A stretch of 57,939 nt of DNA from Rectinema subterraneum (GTDB taxonomy: Bacteria > Spirochaetota > Spirochaetia > Treponematales > Rectinemataceae): contig WESA01000010.1 of NCBI GenBank assembly GCA_009768935.1, positions 1-57,939 of the forward strand, read 5' to 3'. The first letter of the stretch is position 1; the number at the start of each line of letters is the position of its first letter. Below, piece after piece: positions 1 through 8,695 of the stretch. The notes beneath the pieces were generated by a model. That model did no database searches. It was not told where the DNA came from and saw only the letters and a program-made list of their open reading frames with translations. Both the position numbers and the translations under genes were made by a program.

Positions 1-729
1 CAGTACTTCCCGAGCGAAATCCCCATTGCGGTGGGACGGACAAGCGGCTTCGTGCTCGATGTCAGTCACTGCACACGGCGGCGCTCAGGGAGCATGCGGC
101 AGGACCAAAAGGCGAAGGCACAGGCGCTCTATTCGACGATTCGGCTCGAACGGGGTGGGATCGGCCGGTCATTCAGGGAGGTGCTGGCGACGAGCCTTGC
201 TGTGCAGCCGCCACAGCCTCAGCGGCCCTTCGTGCTGATCACCGATGAGAAGCCCGACTATGCGCGCCTCGTGCGGAAGCTTGCAGCCTACTGGGGTGAG
301 GGAGGAGGGCGACTCGTGCACCTGAGGATTTCTTCACACCTGCCACGGACGATCCACAATCCACTCTTTTCTTCGAACTACACCGATCGCGAGCTCAGAA
401 AGGACCTGGCGAACCACCATCGTGAGAGTGTCTGCTTCAACCGCAATGTCGCAAACGGCATGCTGCGCCTCTGGGCCTACCTTATGTGGCACAACTACTT
501 AAAGCCCTACCGTATCCGCTGGCCGAAAGGCCGAAGACCCGCCACCCATGCCGAGGCGAGCGGCATCGATGCAGCTGCGCTCGAGAACGTATATAGAAGC
601 TTTTTCGAAGAACGGGCGTTTCTGACACGAAGCCCTTTGAGTCCGACGATGGCGAGAAGCTGGAAGAAGGAATGGCGGACACCGGGGAAGGAGAAGGCGG
701 AGTATATTCCTAGGCTGGCGCTCGCTTGA
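1..729 (+). CDS. IS1-like DDE transposase, C-terminal part (cut by window start)
   Basis: The frame is open from base 1 to a TGA at 727-729, leaving 242 residues; the start lies before the window. The segment aligns by eye with the partial gene at 57272: both have QYFP, then RRSG, then a SFRE segment, then ITDEK. Candidate DDE residues are the Asp of ITDEK and a Glu in the downstream DRELRKDL segment, followed by a Trp/Tyr-rich HNYLKPYRI region typical of transposase C-termini. The family assignment rests on that architecture plus the zinc ribbon seen in the other copy. The two copies are clearly diverged, so they are separate family members and not recent duplicates. I found no convincing terminal inverted repeat downstream. 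Function as a transposase is likely but not proven. Confidence 0.6.
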   Translation, partial: QYFPSEIPIAVGRTSGFVLDVSHCTRRRSGSMRQDQKAKAQALYSTIRLERGGIGRSFREVLATSLAVQPPQPQRPFVLITDEKPDYARLVRKLAAYWGEGGGRLVHLRISSHLPRTIHNPLFSSNYTDRELRKDLANHHRESVCFNRNVANGMLRLWAYLMWHNYLKPYRIRWPKGRRPATHAEASGIDAAALENVYRSFFEERAFLTRSPLSPTMARSWKKEWRTPGKEKAEYIPRLALA

Positions 730-766
730 ATAGCGTGTGCTTGATTGTCGAGGTGCGTTCTTCTCA

Positions 767-796
767 GTGCCCTCTTTTACACAAGGTTGAGAGCAC
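767..796 (-). terminator. weak stem-loop after ffh
   Basis: An imperfect inverted repeat lies just past the ffh stop: GTGCCCTC at 767-774 and GAGAGCAC at 789-796, seven of eight pairs, with a 14-nt loop. No T-run follows in the ffh direction, so it is only a weak terminator candidate. It also separates the transposase from the ffh operon. Confidence 0.3.
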
Positions 797-799
797 TCA

Positions 800-2128
800 T
801 CAGGGATTGCCGCCTCCGAACATCTTCGCCATCGCTCCCTTGTTCTTCACCATCTTTTTCATCATCGACCTGCTTTTTTCGAATTTCTTGAGAAGCCGGT
901 TGACTTCCGCCACTGATGTCCCGCTGCCTTTTGCGATGCGGCTGCGGCGTGAAGGCCCGATAATGAGGTGGTTTTGACGTTCTTTCTTGGTCATTGAAAG
1001 AAGAATGGCTTCTTCCCACTTCATTTCCTGCAGATCAATGCGGTCTTCATCGATTTGGCCGGCAAGGCCGGGAATCATCTCGAGCATGGATTTCACTGAG
1101 CCCATTTTCTTCATTTTATGGATCTGGTCGAGGTAGTCTTCCAGCGTGAATGTTTCCTGGCTCATCTTGCGCTCGAGATCGAGAGCTTCTTTCTGGTCGT
1201 AGACTTCCTGCGCTTTTTCGACGAGAGAAACAATGTCGCCCATTCCGAGAATGCGGTTAGCAATTCTATCGGGATAGAAAGGCTCAAGCCCTTCAATGCG
1301 CTCGCTGACGCCAATGAATTTTATAGCCTTGCCAGTAATAGATTTAAGCGAGAGTGCCGCGCCGCCGCGTGTATCCGAATCGAATTTGGTGAGGATGACG
1401 CCAGTCACCCCGATTTTCTCGTCGAATGCTTTCGCGATATCGACCGCAGCTTGGCCAGTCATTGCATCAGCGACAAGTAGGCTTTCCACAGGCGACATCG
1501 CGTCCCTTATCCGGACTAGTTCCTGCATGAGCGGTTCGTCGATCTGCAATCGGCCAGCAGTATCAACGATGATCACATCATGGCCTTCGCGGCGGGCTCG
1601 CGCGAGCGCATTGCGCGCGACCTGCACCGCATCGTTCGAATCTTCGCGATGAATGTCCACCCCGACCTGTCCAGCCAGCACCGCAAGCTGTTCCACTGCC
1701 GCAGGGCGCACAAGGTCACATGCCGCAAGCAGCACTTTTCGCCCTTTATTCTTGAGCATATTAGCTAGTTTTGCAGCAGTAGTTGTTTTGCCCGATCCCT
1801 GGAGGCCCAAAAGCAAAATAACACTCTGAGTATCCGTTCCCTTGAGCGCAAGATCCTGCCGCTCGTCGCCAAGCAGCGCAACCATTCGATCGAAGACAAT
1901 TTTGATGAACTGCTGTCCGGGCGTTACCGAACGCAGAACTTTTTCGCCTTTGGCTTCTTCGAGCGCGCCATTAATGAAGCGCCGGACGACTCTGACATTG
2001 ACATCGGCTTCCAGAAGCGCGATTTTAATGCGATCGAGCGCATCTTCGACGTTTTTTTCGGAAATCGAAGCCTTGCCGCTTATGGTGCGAAACACATCGG
2101 AAAAGGTTTCGGATATTTTTTCAAGCAT
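800..2128 (-). CDS. ffh: Signal recognition particle protein Ffh (SRP54)
   Basis: GTPase of the signal recognition particle; it binds 4.5S RNA and N-terminal signal or membrane segments on ribosomes and delivers them to FtsY at the inner membrane. The 442-residue protein is full length. An N-terminal helical bundle is followed by the G domain with P-loop GLQGSGKTTT, DTAGRL and the TKFDSDTRGGA guanine-specificity region. A Met-rich M domain (KKMGSVKSMLEMIPG, later RRSRIAKGSG) binds the RNA and signal peptide. It is the last gene of the minus-strand run lepB-PBP-HD-ffh, starting 21 nt after the HD gene. Linkage with signal peptidase makes this a secretion and envelope operon. The 4.5S RNA gene is not in the window. 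Confidence 0.97.
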   Translation of the reverse strand: MLEKISETFSDVFRTISGKASISEKNVEDALDRIKIALLEADVNVRVVRRFINGALEEAKGEKVLRSVTPGQQFIKIVFDRMVALLGDERQDLALKGTDTQSVILLLGLQGSGKTTTAAKLANMLKNKGRKVLLAACDLVRPAAVEQLAVLAGQVGVDIHREDSNDAVQVARNALARARREGHDVIIVDTAGRLQIDEPLMQELVRIRDAMSPVESLLVADAMTGQAAVDIAKAFDEKIGVTGVILTKFDSDTRGGAALSLKSITGKAIKFIGVSERIEGLEPFYPDRIANRILGMGDIVSLVEKAQEVYDQKEALDLERKMSQETFTLEDYLDQIHKMKKMGSVKSMLEMIPGLAGQIDEDRIDLQEMKWEEAILLSMTKKERQNHLIIGPSRRSRIAKGSGTSVAEVNRLLKKFEKSRSMMKKMVKNKGAMAKMFGGGNP

Positions 2129-2149
2129 ACTGCATTCCCGTCCTGATTC

Positions 2150-2713
2150 TCAGAGATTCCCCTTGAGCCCGATATCCGCAGCAACACTTCGCAGAGCGAC
2201 AATTGTCTCGCCAATCAGCTCTTCGAGCGGCATATCGAGCATCTGTGCTCCTTGCTCGATCACACTCCGCCGCACGCCCGCAGCAAAGGCCGCCGAACCC
2301 CATTTCTTCTTTACCGATTTGACTTCCATGTCGAGCACGCTTCGGGAGGGCCGCACATACGCGCACGCAGCAATAAAGCCAGTCAGCTCGTCGGTCGCGA
2401 ACAGCACTTTTTCCATGACATGGGCTGGCTCCACATCGCTGCAGATACCCCAGCCGTGGCTCTCCACAGCACGAATGAAGGCCTCATCAAAGCCAGCTGG
2501 TGCAAGGATTTCCCGCGCGTGGCGCAGATGTTCTTCCGGGTACTTCTGGTAGTCGATATCGTGCAGGAGCCCTACCAGCCCCCAGTATTCCTCGTTTTCG
2601 CCATAGCGATGCGCAAAATGCCGCATGACTGACTCGACGGACAACGCATGGCGCCACAAGGATTCATCATTATTCCACTGTCTCCACAATGCCACTGCCT
2701 GATCTCTGGTCAT
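2150..2713 (-). CDS. HD-domain phosphohydrolase
   Basis: Small (187 aa) metal-dependent phosphohydrolase of the HD superfamily. The metal ligands can be placed as H22, H51-D52 (LLHDIDYQKYP), H86 and D108 (FATDELTG), the full H...HD...H...D set, so the enzyme is probably active. The length and lack of extra domains match the uncharacterised stand-alone HD proteins of anaerobes, whose substrate (a nucleotide or other phosphoester) is unknown. Start: ATG with AGAGG eight bases upstream. It lies 32 nt after the penicillin-binding protein gene and 21 nt before ffh, so it is probably co-transcribed with both. Function beyond HD chemistry cannot be read from the sequence. Confidence 0.85.
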   Translation of the reverse strand: MTRDQAVALWRQWNNDESLWRHALSVESVMRHFAHRYGENEEYWGLVGLLHDIDYQKYPEEHLRHAREILAPAGFDEAFIRAVESHGWGICSDVEPAHVMEKVLFATDELTGFIAACAYVRPSRSVLDMEVKSVKKKWGSAAFAAGVRRSVIEQGAQMLDMPLEELIGETIVALRSVAADIGLKGNL

Positions 2714-2745
2714 GGGATATACCTCTATAGAAAATTTCTGGAACG

Positions 2746-4620
2746 CTATTGTAGCCGAAGCACTATTCTTGCGCCAGCCTCTATGGCAGTTCCCGGCGGC
2801 GGATCCTGCGAAACAACATATCCGTCGCCATTGATAATTACTGTAATGTCGCTGCGCAAAAGCAAAGGCAGAAGCTGGCGTTTCGAAAAGCCACCAAGAT
2901 CTGGCATTTTGGCGCCTATGACTGCCGGAGCCGGTTCCTGGATAGTGACAAGCCCGTCGTGCATAGCATTCTGGCTCTTGCCTCTCGGAAGGCCAAGAAT
3001 GCTGATTGCCGACTCTGCCGCTTCACGCAGAACAGGAGCTGCAATCTGCCCTCCGAGATACGAATCCCCTTTCGGTTTCACAATGGCTACATAGATAGCG
3101 ACTTTCGGATTATCGGCAGGCAGAATGCCCAGCGTGCTTGCGATAAAATCTGTCTCCGAGTAGGCACGGGTTTTCGGATCGATCATTTGGGCGGTGCCTG
3201 TTTTTACTGCCATGCGGACATCGGGGACTTTCGCTCGCCAACCTGTACCTTCAAGGCTAGCCGCGGATTCCATTGCAGTAATGATTGCTCTCGATGTCTC
3301 GGGAGCAATAACCTTGCGGAGTGCAACCGGCTTATGATTGTATAGTATTTTGCCATCTGCTTGTTCGATGCGCTGTATTGTCTCTGGCTTGAGCAGGATG
3401 CCACCATTTGCGACTGCTGATGCCGCGGTTATCATCTGGAGCGCAGTCACGCGGATTTCCTGGCCGATAGCCACCGTTGGTTTCGTGCGAGCAGACCACT
3501 TTGCCGGCTCTCTCAGGCTACCTGGATTTTCTCCTGGAGATCCGATACCTGTTTTTTGCGTAAATCCGAAGTTGATGAGACGTGAGTAAAATTCAGCTTC
3601 CGACATCCGGTCAGACGCATAGCCGGCGCCAGCATTGCTGCTTTTTGCCAGTATTCCCGCCAAATCCAACATGCCATACGAGTGCAGATCTTTGATGATG
3701 ATTTGCTCGCCCGAGGGAAGGGTCTTGCGGTATGCTCCATCGCAATTGAATTGCGTTTTCGGTGTTATCAGGCCCGCATCGAGCACCGAAGCCATCGAAA
3801 ATATCTTGAACACGCTGCCAGGCTCGTAGGAATATACGGACATCCGGTCTTCGCGCTCTGCTTCCTTGAAGGCACCGAAATTGTTCGGATCGAAATCGGG
3901 CATCTGGACGTATGCAAGCACTTCGCCAGTGTTGACATCCATCGCCATCAGAAACAGCGATTCAGCGTGATTCTCGTTGAAAGCTTTTCGTGCTGTCTGT
4001 TCAAGCGCATATTGAAGATGCGCATCGATGGTGAGGTAGATGTCGCTGCCCCGAACATTTTCGCTGCCTGCCCCTGACAATTCCGTATCATATTTATATT
4101 CTACCCCTTCGAGGCCGCGATTCCCTTCGCCGGTGAAGCCAATGAGATGCGAGGCAAGCCTTCCTTCAGGATAGATGCGCCCGCTGATCTCCTCAATGAG
4201 AAAACCTGCAAGCTGACCCTTGTCTGCCTGGCTGAGAAGCGGCTTGACTGTATCAATGTCCAGTCTTTTCGCAAGATACACGAAATTCTGGCTGGAGTCC
4301 CTGATCTTCTGCTCGAGTGCGTCGGCACTGGTGTTGAGCGCACTCGCGACAATGCGCAAATCCTCATGTATCCGGAACGGATCGATTTCATTTTTCCGGA
4401 TTGCAATATTGAATTTCGGAATATCGAATGCAAGAACGTTCCCGTTCCTGTCAAGAATTCTGCCTCGCTCGGTTACAGTATTTGTTGACTTTTCTGTTTT
4501 GTCCGGGCCTTCGATAGCCAGTACTGCATATCGCACGAGCACTGCTGCTGCAAAAGTGAATAGCACAAAGATGAGCAGACGCAGCCTTCGATTGAAGCGA
4601 GCCTGTGCATGATTCTCCAT
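2746..4620 (-). CDS. ftsI: Penicillin-binding protein (FtsI/PBP2-type transpeptidase) with C-terminal PASTA-like domain
   Basis: Class B penicillin-binding protein that cross-links peptidoglycan, most likely in the divisome. A basic N-terminus precedes one membrane anchor (about residues 13-35), then the dimerisation domain (RGRILDRNG at about 52-60). The transpeptidase domain follows, with SVFK at 269-272 (catalytic Ser269), SSN at 327-329 and KTGT at 473-476. The last ~55 residues (from MPDLGGFSK) look like a single PASTA domain ending in DPPPGT...AGARIVLRL, as in SpoVD/PBP2x-like proteins. 624 residues is normal. It starts 5 nt after the lepB stop. It could be called FtsI or SpoVD-like; the PASTA domain and the absence of RodA next door favour a division role. 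Confidence 0.92.
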   Translation of the reverse strand: MENHAQARFNRRLRLLIFVLFTFAAAVLVRYAVLAIEGPDKTEKSTNTVTERGRILDRNGNVLAFDIPKFNIAIRKNEIDPFRIHEDLRIVASALNTSADALEQKIRDSSQNFVYLAKRLDIDTVKPLLSQADKGQLAGFLIEEISGRIYPEGRLASHLIGFTGEGNRGLEGVEYKYDTELSGAGSENVRGSDIYLTIDAHLQYALEQTARKAFNENHAESLFLMAMDVNTGEVLAYVQMPDFDPNNFGAFKEAEREDRMSVYSYEPGSVFKIFSMASVLDAGLITPKTQFNCDGAYRKTLPSGEQIIIKDLHSYGMLDLAGILAKSSNAGAGYASDRMSEAEFYSRLINFGFTQKTGIGSPGENPGSLREPAKWSARTKPTVAIGQEIRVTALQMITAASAVANGGILLKPETIQRIEQADGKILYNHKPVALRKVIAPETSRAIITAMESAASLEGTGWRAKVPDVRMAVKTGTAQMIDPKTRAYSETDFIASTLGILPADNPKVAIYVAIVKPKGDSYLGGQIAAPVLREAAESAISILGLPRGKSQNAMHDGLVTIQEPAPAVIGAKMPDLGGFSKRQLLPLLLRSDITVIINGDGYVVSQDPPPGTAIEAGARIVLRLQ

Positions 4621-4625
4621 TCAGT

Positions 4626-5054
4626 TTACCTCTGGGGAATTACTTTGCCGACAAAGGCATCAAAAGTTACAAGTCCGAAATCCCTCGAGTCAATCGATTC
4701 GATTCCGTTATCCCCGATCAAAAAATATACTGGCATTGGTTGCTGTTCACGGATTTCGCCAATTCGCTTGATCACTATTTCGTTCGTGCCAGGGCGCAAT
4801 GCAGCGACAACCTCACCGCGCACAGGGCGTCCCCAGCGGACTATATACCTTCCTGAAGGCAGCCGAATTCCATATGCAGCCTTGAATATGAATACTACCT
4901 CCCCGTTGCGGTAATGCGGCAGCATCGATTTGCCCTGCACAATTGCTGCGTCCGCCACAAAAAATCGCAAAAGAATGGCAACTATCACCACCAGCACGAT
5001 AGTGATCAGTGTGCTGTCGAAAGATTTTGCTGATGCTGGAGGTCTTTTCCACAT
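4626..5054 (-). CDS. lepB: Signal peptidase I
   Basis: Membrane-bound Ser/Lys protease that removes signal peptides from exported proteins. From the chosen start the protein has 142 residues, one transmembrane anchor (about 14-34), catalytic Ser43 in GKSMLPHY, catalytic Lys96 in EIVIKRIGE and the C-terminal box GDNGIES...SRDFG. It is short, which suits the compact single-anchor signal peptidases. An upstream in-frame ATG exists at 5090, but the ATG at 5054 has AAGGA nine bases before it and gives the usual N-terminus. It is the first gene of the lepB-PBP-HD-ffh run and is divergent from the M23 peptidase gene 90 nt away. Confidence 0.92.
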   Translation of the reverse strand: MWKRPPASAKSFDSTLITIVLVVIVAILLRFFVADAAIVQGKSMLPHYRNGEVVFIFKAAYGIRLPSGRYIVRWGRPVRGEVVAALRPGTNEIVIKRIGEIREQQPMPVYFLIGDNGIESIDSRDFGLVTFDAFVGKVIPQR

Positions 5055-5110
5055 ATACAGAATTCCTTTCCTGCTATTTTCATGGTACATTTCGACAGCT
5101 TAGATTAAAT

Positions 5111-5132
5111 TATCGGCTAAATTCTGCCGATA
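5111..5132 (+). promoter_or_regulatory. perfect 7-bp stem-loop in the M23 peptidase leader
   Basis: TATCGGC (5111-5117) and GCCGATA (5126-5132) form a perfect stem with an 8-nt loop. It sits immediately before the purine-rich ribosome site and ATG at 5144, in the 90-bp region shared with divergent lepB. It could act in the mRNA leader or as an operator; nothing further can be said. Confidence 0.4.
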
Positions 5133-5143
5133 CAAGAGAAGCG

Positions 5144-6556
5144 ATGAATCTACAAATTCAGACTGACGATGCCATACTCGAAGCTGAAGATATTCTCCAT
5201 AAGCCGCTCGTGTCTGTGATGTCAGGAGAAAATTTTGTAGTAACTACTCCTGCAGCACCCCGCTACCGCTCGAACAAAGAGCGCCCTCATTATGTTCCCC
5301 AGAATGTCCCCACAAGCAAAACGCCCAAAGCCCGAGCCAAAAACAGAATAGATTTTCGAACATTGTTCCGTTTGAATGAAAAAAAGAACCATGCGCCGAG
5401 ATCAGGAAAACCGCAGCGAAACAATAATGCCGGAGCTATAAACAGATTCTCGGTCCAACCTGCGATGTTTCCCCGGACTATTGTTGATGTGCCGTCCGAG
5501 CTCGGCACAGGAGTACCTGGCGCAGACAAACATCGGCCGTTCGAGCTCGGCCTAGTTCGGCGCCGCCCGGTCGCGCGCAGCACAATGCGCACATTGCTCC
5601 AGGGAAAAATGCTGCATGCATTTGCCAAAATTCGTGCGCGATGGATTATCGCTCTTGCCCTGGTGCTCGCCGCCGCAGGAACCGGATTTCTTGCTGCTTC
5701 GATAATCTCGAACTCTCATCCTATCATATCCCTTCCAAACGAAAATTCCGCCCAGGATGCCCTTATCGCTATGCTCGAGCCAGAGCCTTCTGCTGTCCAA
5801 AACAGCGACACAGCGCTGCCGCCTCTACCCTCCCTTCTGGTCGAACGATCCTATACTGTGCGGCGAGGCGATACACTGCAGACTATTGCGCGGCAATTCG
5901 GCCTGCGCGAAGACACCATCATTTCAGCAAATTCCCTCAATTCGAAAACTCAGCTTCAGGTCGGCAAAACTCTCAAGATTCCGAATATGAACGGCGTGTA
6001 CCACACGGTTAAGCGAAACGAAAGCCTTTCCACAATTTCCCGTGCATATGGCATCGAAATGGTGCGCATTGTTGATGCCAATAACCTAGCTTCGTCAGCG
6101 TTGCGGGCGGGCGACCGCCTTTTCATACCGAACGCAAAGCTCGATTCTTCAGTCCTGCGCAATTTTTATGGCGACACCTTCATATGGCCTGTGCGCGGCC
6201 CGATTTCATCCCCATTCGGATATCGCACAAATCCGTTCAGCGGAGAGCGCACGTATCATGCAGCAATCGATATTGTGGTGAACAGAGGCACATCCGTCAA
6301 AGCCACCCGCGAAGGCAAGGTTGCCGACACCGGATACAATGCAGTATTCGGCAATTATGTGATCATCCGTCATACCGATGGCTACCAATCGCTCTATGCA
6401 CATCTCGATGCAATTCTTGCCCGCAAAGGAGCACGCGTGAATCAGGGCGAGGTTATCGGGCGCTCCGGCAATACCGGCCAGAGTACAGGGCCGCACCTCC
6501 ACTTTAGCATTTTCCGCAACGGGCAGGCGGTGGATCCGCGGAAATACGTAAAATAA
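5144..6556 (+). CDS. Membrane-anchored LysM/M23 murein endopeptidase
   Basis: Probable cell-wall endopeptidase or morphogenesis factor. With the ATG at 5144 the protein has 470 residues. It has a long basic cytoplasmic N-terminus (about 1-166), one transmembrane helix (about 167-188) and two LysM domains (YTVRRGDTLQTIARQFG and YHTVKRNESLSTISRAYG, each ending in a IPN-type motif). A C-terminal peptidase M23 domain carries HAAID (H372, D376) and GPHLHF (H451, H453), the LytM zinc ligands, so it is likely active. The orientation is type II with the peptidase in the periplasm. An upstream in-frame ATG at 5009 would overlap lepB and lacks family support. The long N-terminal cytosolic part is unusual and may bind a cytoplasmic partner. 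Confidence 0.9.
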   Translation: MNLQIQTDDAILEAEDILHKPLVSVMSGENFVVTTPAAPRYRSNKERPHYVPQNVPTSKTPKARAKNRIDFRTLFRLNEKKNHAPRSGKPQRNNNAGAINRFSVQPAMFPRTIVDVPSELGTGVPGADKHRPFELGLVRRRPVARSTMRTLLQGKMLHAFAKIRARWIIALALVLAAAGTGFLAASIISNSHPIISLPNENSAQDALIAMLEPEPSAVQNSDTALPPLPSLLVERSYTVRRGDTLQTIARQFGLREDTIISANSLNSKTQLQVGKTLKIPNMNGVYHTVKRNESLSTISRAYGIEMVRIVDANNLASSALRAGDRLFIPNAKLDSSVLRNFYGDTFIWPVRGPISSPFGYRTNPFSGERTYHAAIDIVVNRGTSVKATREGKVADTGYNAVFGNYVIIRHTDGYQSLYAHLDAILARKGARVNQGEVIGRSGNTGQSTGPHLHFSIFRNGQAVDPRKYVK

Positions 6557-6589
6557 TCCGCGGCTCTGTCTGCTAATGTGCACACAAAG

Positions 6590-6705
6590 CCATCCTGTTG
6601 TTATAAAATATCATACATTTCGCCCAATTCACCCTACCCTGAAACTAGGCCAGATTTTATCTAATTTTTTATAAAATATACATTTAATTTATATTTTCTG
6701 CGCTT
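6590..6705 (+). promoter_or_regulatory. AT-rich promoter region of the sigma-factor gene
   Basis: The stretch between the M23 and sigma-factor genes is strongly AT-rich, with several TATAAAAT-like hexamers (for example around 6602 and 6670). The promoter of the sigma-factor gene is very probably here, but too many -10-like sites overlap to choose one. Confidence 0.4.
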
Positions 6706-6767
6706 CCATGCTTTTGGCACAGCTCTTGCAGACTATTCTTCCGAGAACTGCATACGGAGGAACCATC

Positions 6768-7589
6768 ATGACTATTACCGACAACGACGAAAGCCTTTCT
6801 CTCTATTTCGATTCGATCCGGAAAATCCCTCTTGTAACCCGACAAGAAGAATCCATACTTGCTTCCAGAATCGCCAGGGGCGACAAGAACGCCCTCAAAA
6901 AACTCATTGAAGGGAATCTTCGCCTGGTTGTACGCATTGCAAAATCGATGTGGATGCCGCCCCACTCCCTTATGGACCTCATTCAGGAAGGCAATATAGG
7001 GCTTGTAAAAGCAGCGGAACGCTATGATGCTTCGAAAAATGTCAAATTCTCGACCTATGCGGTTTGGTGGATTCGCCAGGCAATATCTCGCTCGCTCGTG
7101 AACACAGGCAGGCAGATCAGAATTCCCCATCGCAAGGAAGATGCACTCAGGCGTCTCAATGCGATTCAAATGCGCAAGAGCCTTGAAATCTCGCGCGCGC
7201 CGACTGAAAAGGAACTAGCGGATGAACTTGGGTGCAGCGAGGCTGAAGTCTCCAACATCATGCATCTCGGAGACCAGCCGATTGCGCTGGAACAATCCGG
7301 AGATGAAGAATTGTCAATACTCGATATCTATGAAGACTGGCGTTACAACCCCGAAAGAGAGATCGAGAGAGCCAGCATAAGCTGGCAAACCGCATGGCTT
7401 TTGTCAAACCTCCCTTCGCGAGAGCGAGAAGTCCTCTCGCGGCGCTACGGTTTTGCAGAGGGACGCACCGAATCGCTCAAAGCAGTGGGTGCGGTCGTTG
7501 GCTGCTCTGCTGAAACAGTGCGCCATATCGAAAGCAGAGCGCTCAAGAGCCTGTGGCATACAGCCGCACGTGTCGGCCTGACTGCGTAA
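6768..7589 (+). CDS. RNA polymerase sigma-70 family factor (group 2, RpoD/RpoS-like)
   Basis: Promoter-recognition subunit of RNA polymerase. The 273-residue protein lacks the acidic region 1.1 of housekeeping sigma factors. It has region 1.2 (SLYFDSIRKIPLVTRQEE), a canonical region 2 with the -10 and melting motifs (NLRLVVRIAK, LIQEGNIGL, FSTYAVWWIRQAI), region 3 (RIPHRKEDALRRL) and a region 4 helix-turn-helix (LPSREREVLSRRYGF, then VGCSAETVRHIESRAL). This is the architecture of a group 2 alternative or stationary-phase factor. Start: the ATG at 6768 preceded by ACGGAGGAA; a longer upstream start lacks a ribosome site. It is followed 32 nt later by the deacetylase gene, perhaps in one transcript. 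Confidence 0.93.
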   Translation: MTITDNDESLSLYFDSIRKIPLVTRQEESILASRIARGDKNALKKLIEGNLRLVVRIAKSMWMPPHSLMDLIQEGNIGLVKAAERYDASKNVKFSTYAVWWIRQAISRSLVNTGRQIRIPHRKEDALRRLNAIQMRKSLEISRAPTEKELADELGCSEAEVSNIMHLGDQPIALEQSGDEELSILDIYEDWRYNPEREIERASISWQTAWLLSNLPSREREVLSRRYGFAEGRTESLKAVGAVVGCSAETVRHIESRALKSLWHTAARVGLTA

Positions 7590-7621
7590 AACAGCACAGC
7601 ACCAGAAGAAAGCCCGGCTTG

Positions 7622-8695
7622 ATGAATGGTGCGCGCCGGGGTACCATACATTCTGTGGGCACAACACAGAAGAGACACACCCAAAAATATTCCTTGGTGA
7701 TAGCCTGTGCGGCATTCGCGGTATTTGCATTGTTCGCGCTTATCAATGCCTGCACCCCTAAAGATTCAAGCAAGAAGCAAGCGCAATCGAGCCGCTATGG
7801 CACGCCTGAATATGTGATCGAGCTGCCCCCGGGCTATGAAGACCTCAAAGTCATTCCTGAAAGCCAAAAAGAGCCGCTGACCCAGCCGCCGGCCAATCCG
7901 GAGTCCCTGTCCGGCTCTCAGCCTGGAGCACCAGGTGCCGGCGCATCAGTCGCAAGACTTGCCCGGCCTGAAGGCACAGTGCCTTCAGGCGCGCCGGTAC
8001 TGATCATTGTCATCGATGATGTCGGCTACAACAACGGTGAGCTCAAACCGTTTCTCGAGCTGCCCTTTCCGATTACCTTTGCGGTTTTGCCGCAGCTGCC
8101 GCACAGCGCAGATTCTGCGCTCTCAATCCAGAAGGCTGGCAAGGAAATGATTCTCCATCAGCCCATGGAAGCGCTCGGGGGAAACGATCCGGGTCCGCAT
8201 GCTGTGTATCTTTCGATGGATGAAGCAACTATCGCCAAGACTGTCGCAGAGAACATCGACAGCTTTCCCTATCAGCCCAAAGGCATGAACAACCATATGG
8301 GTTCGGCGGTAACCCGCGACAGAAATGCGATGACCCCTGTCCTGAAACTTGTCAAAGAGCGTGGCATGTATTATCTTGATTCTCTCACAACGCCCGGGAC
8401 AGCGATTTCGGAATTGTGCCGGGAGCTTGGAACACCATATATGGAGCGCAATGTGTTTCTTGACAACAAGAGCGACCGTGAATCGATTCTTGCAGCGATA
8501 GAAGAAGGCAAGCGCATTGCGCGCAAGCGCGGTGCAGCCGTAATGATCGGCCATGTATGGTCGACAAACCTCGCCGCTACCCTGATGGAAATCTATCCCG
8601 AACTGGTCGAGCAGGGCTATTCGCTTTCGACTATAAGCCAGTACATGCAACTGCAAGCAGAAGAGAATTCCGGACATGCGGATTCTTGGAATTGA
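7622..8695 (+). CDS. Divergent polysaccharide deacetylase family protein (DUF610/YibQ-like)
   Basis: Exported protein with the NodB-like barrel of the divergent polysaccharide deacetylases. After a short basic N-terminus there is one hydrophobic segment ending near NACTPKDSS, which could be a signal anchor or lipoprotein signal. A Pro/Gly/Ala-rich linker follows. The catalytic-type domain starts at LIIVIDDVGYNNGELKPFL and continues with FAVLPQLPHS, MILHQPME and MNNHMGSAVT, ending in VMIGHVWSTN. These Asp and His motifs match the family. The substrate is unknown, presumably a cell-surface polysaccharide. The chosen ATG lies just after the sigma-factor stop; an earlier frame start would overlap that gene. 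The 3' end overlaps tsaD by 20 nt, so the two are probably translationally coupled. Confidence 0.85.
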   Translation: MNGARRGTIHSVGTTQKRHTQKYSLVIACAAFAVFALFALINACTPKDSSKKQAQSSRYGTPEYVIELPPGYEDLKVIPESQKEPLTQPPANPESLSGSQPGAPGAGASVARLARPEGTVPSGAPVLIIVIDDVGYNNGELKPFLELPFPITFAVLPQLPHSADSALSIQKAGKEMILHQPMEALGGNDPGPHAVYLSMDEATIAKTVAENIDSFPYQPKGMNNHMGSAVTRDRNAMTPVLKLVKERGMYYLDSLTTPGTAISELCRELGTPYMERNVFLDNKSDRESILAAIEEGKRIARKRGAAVMIGHVWSTNLAATLMEIYPELVEQGYSLSTISQYMQLQAEENSGHADSWN

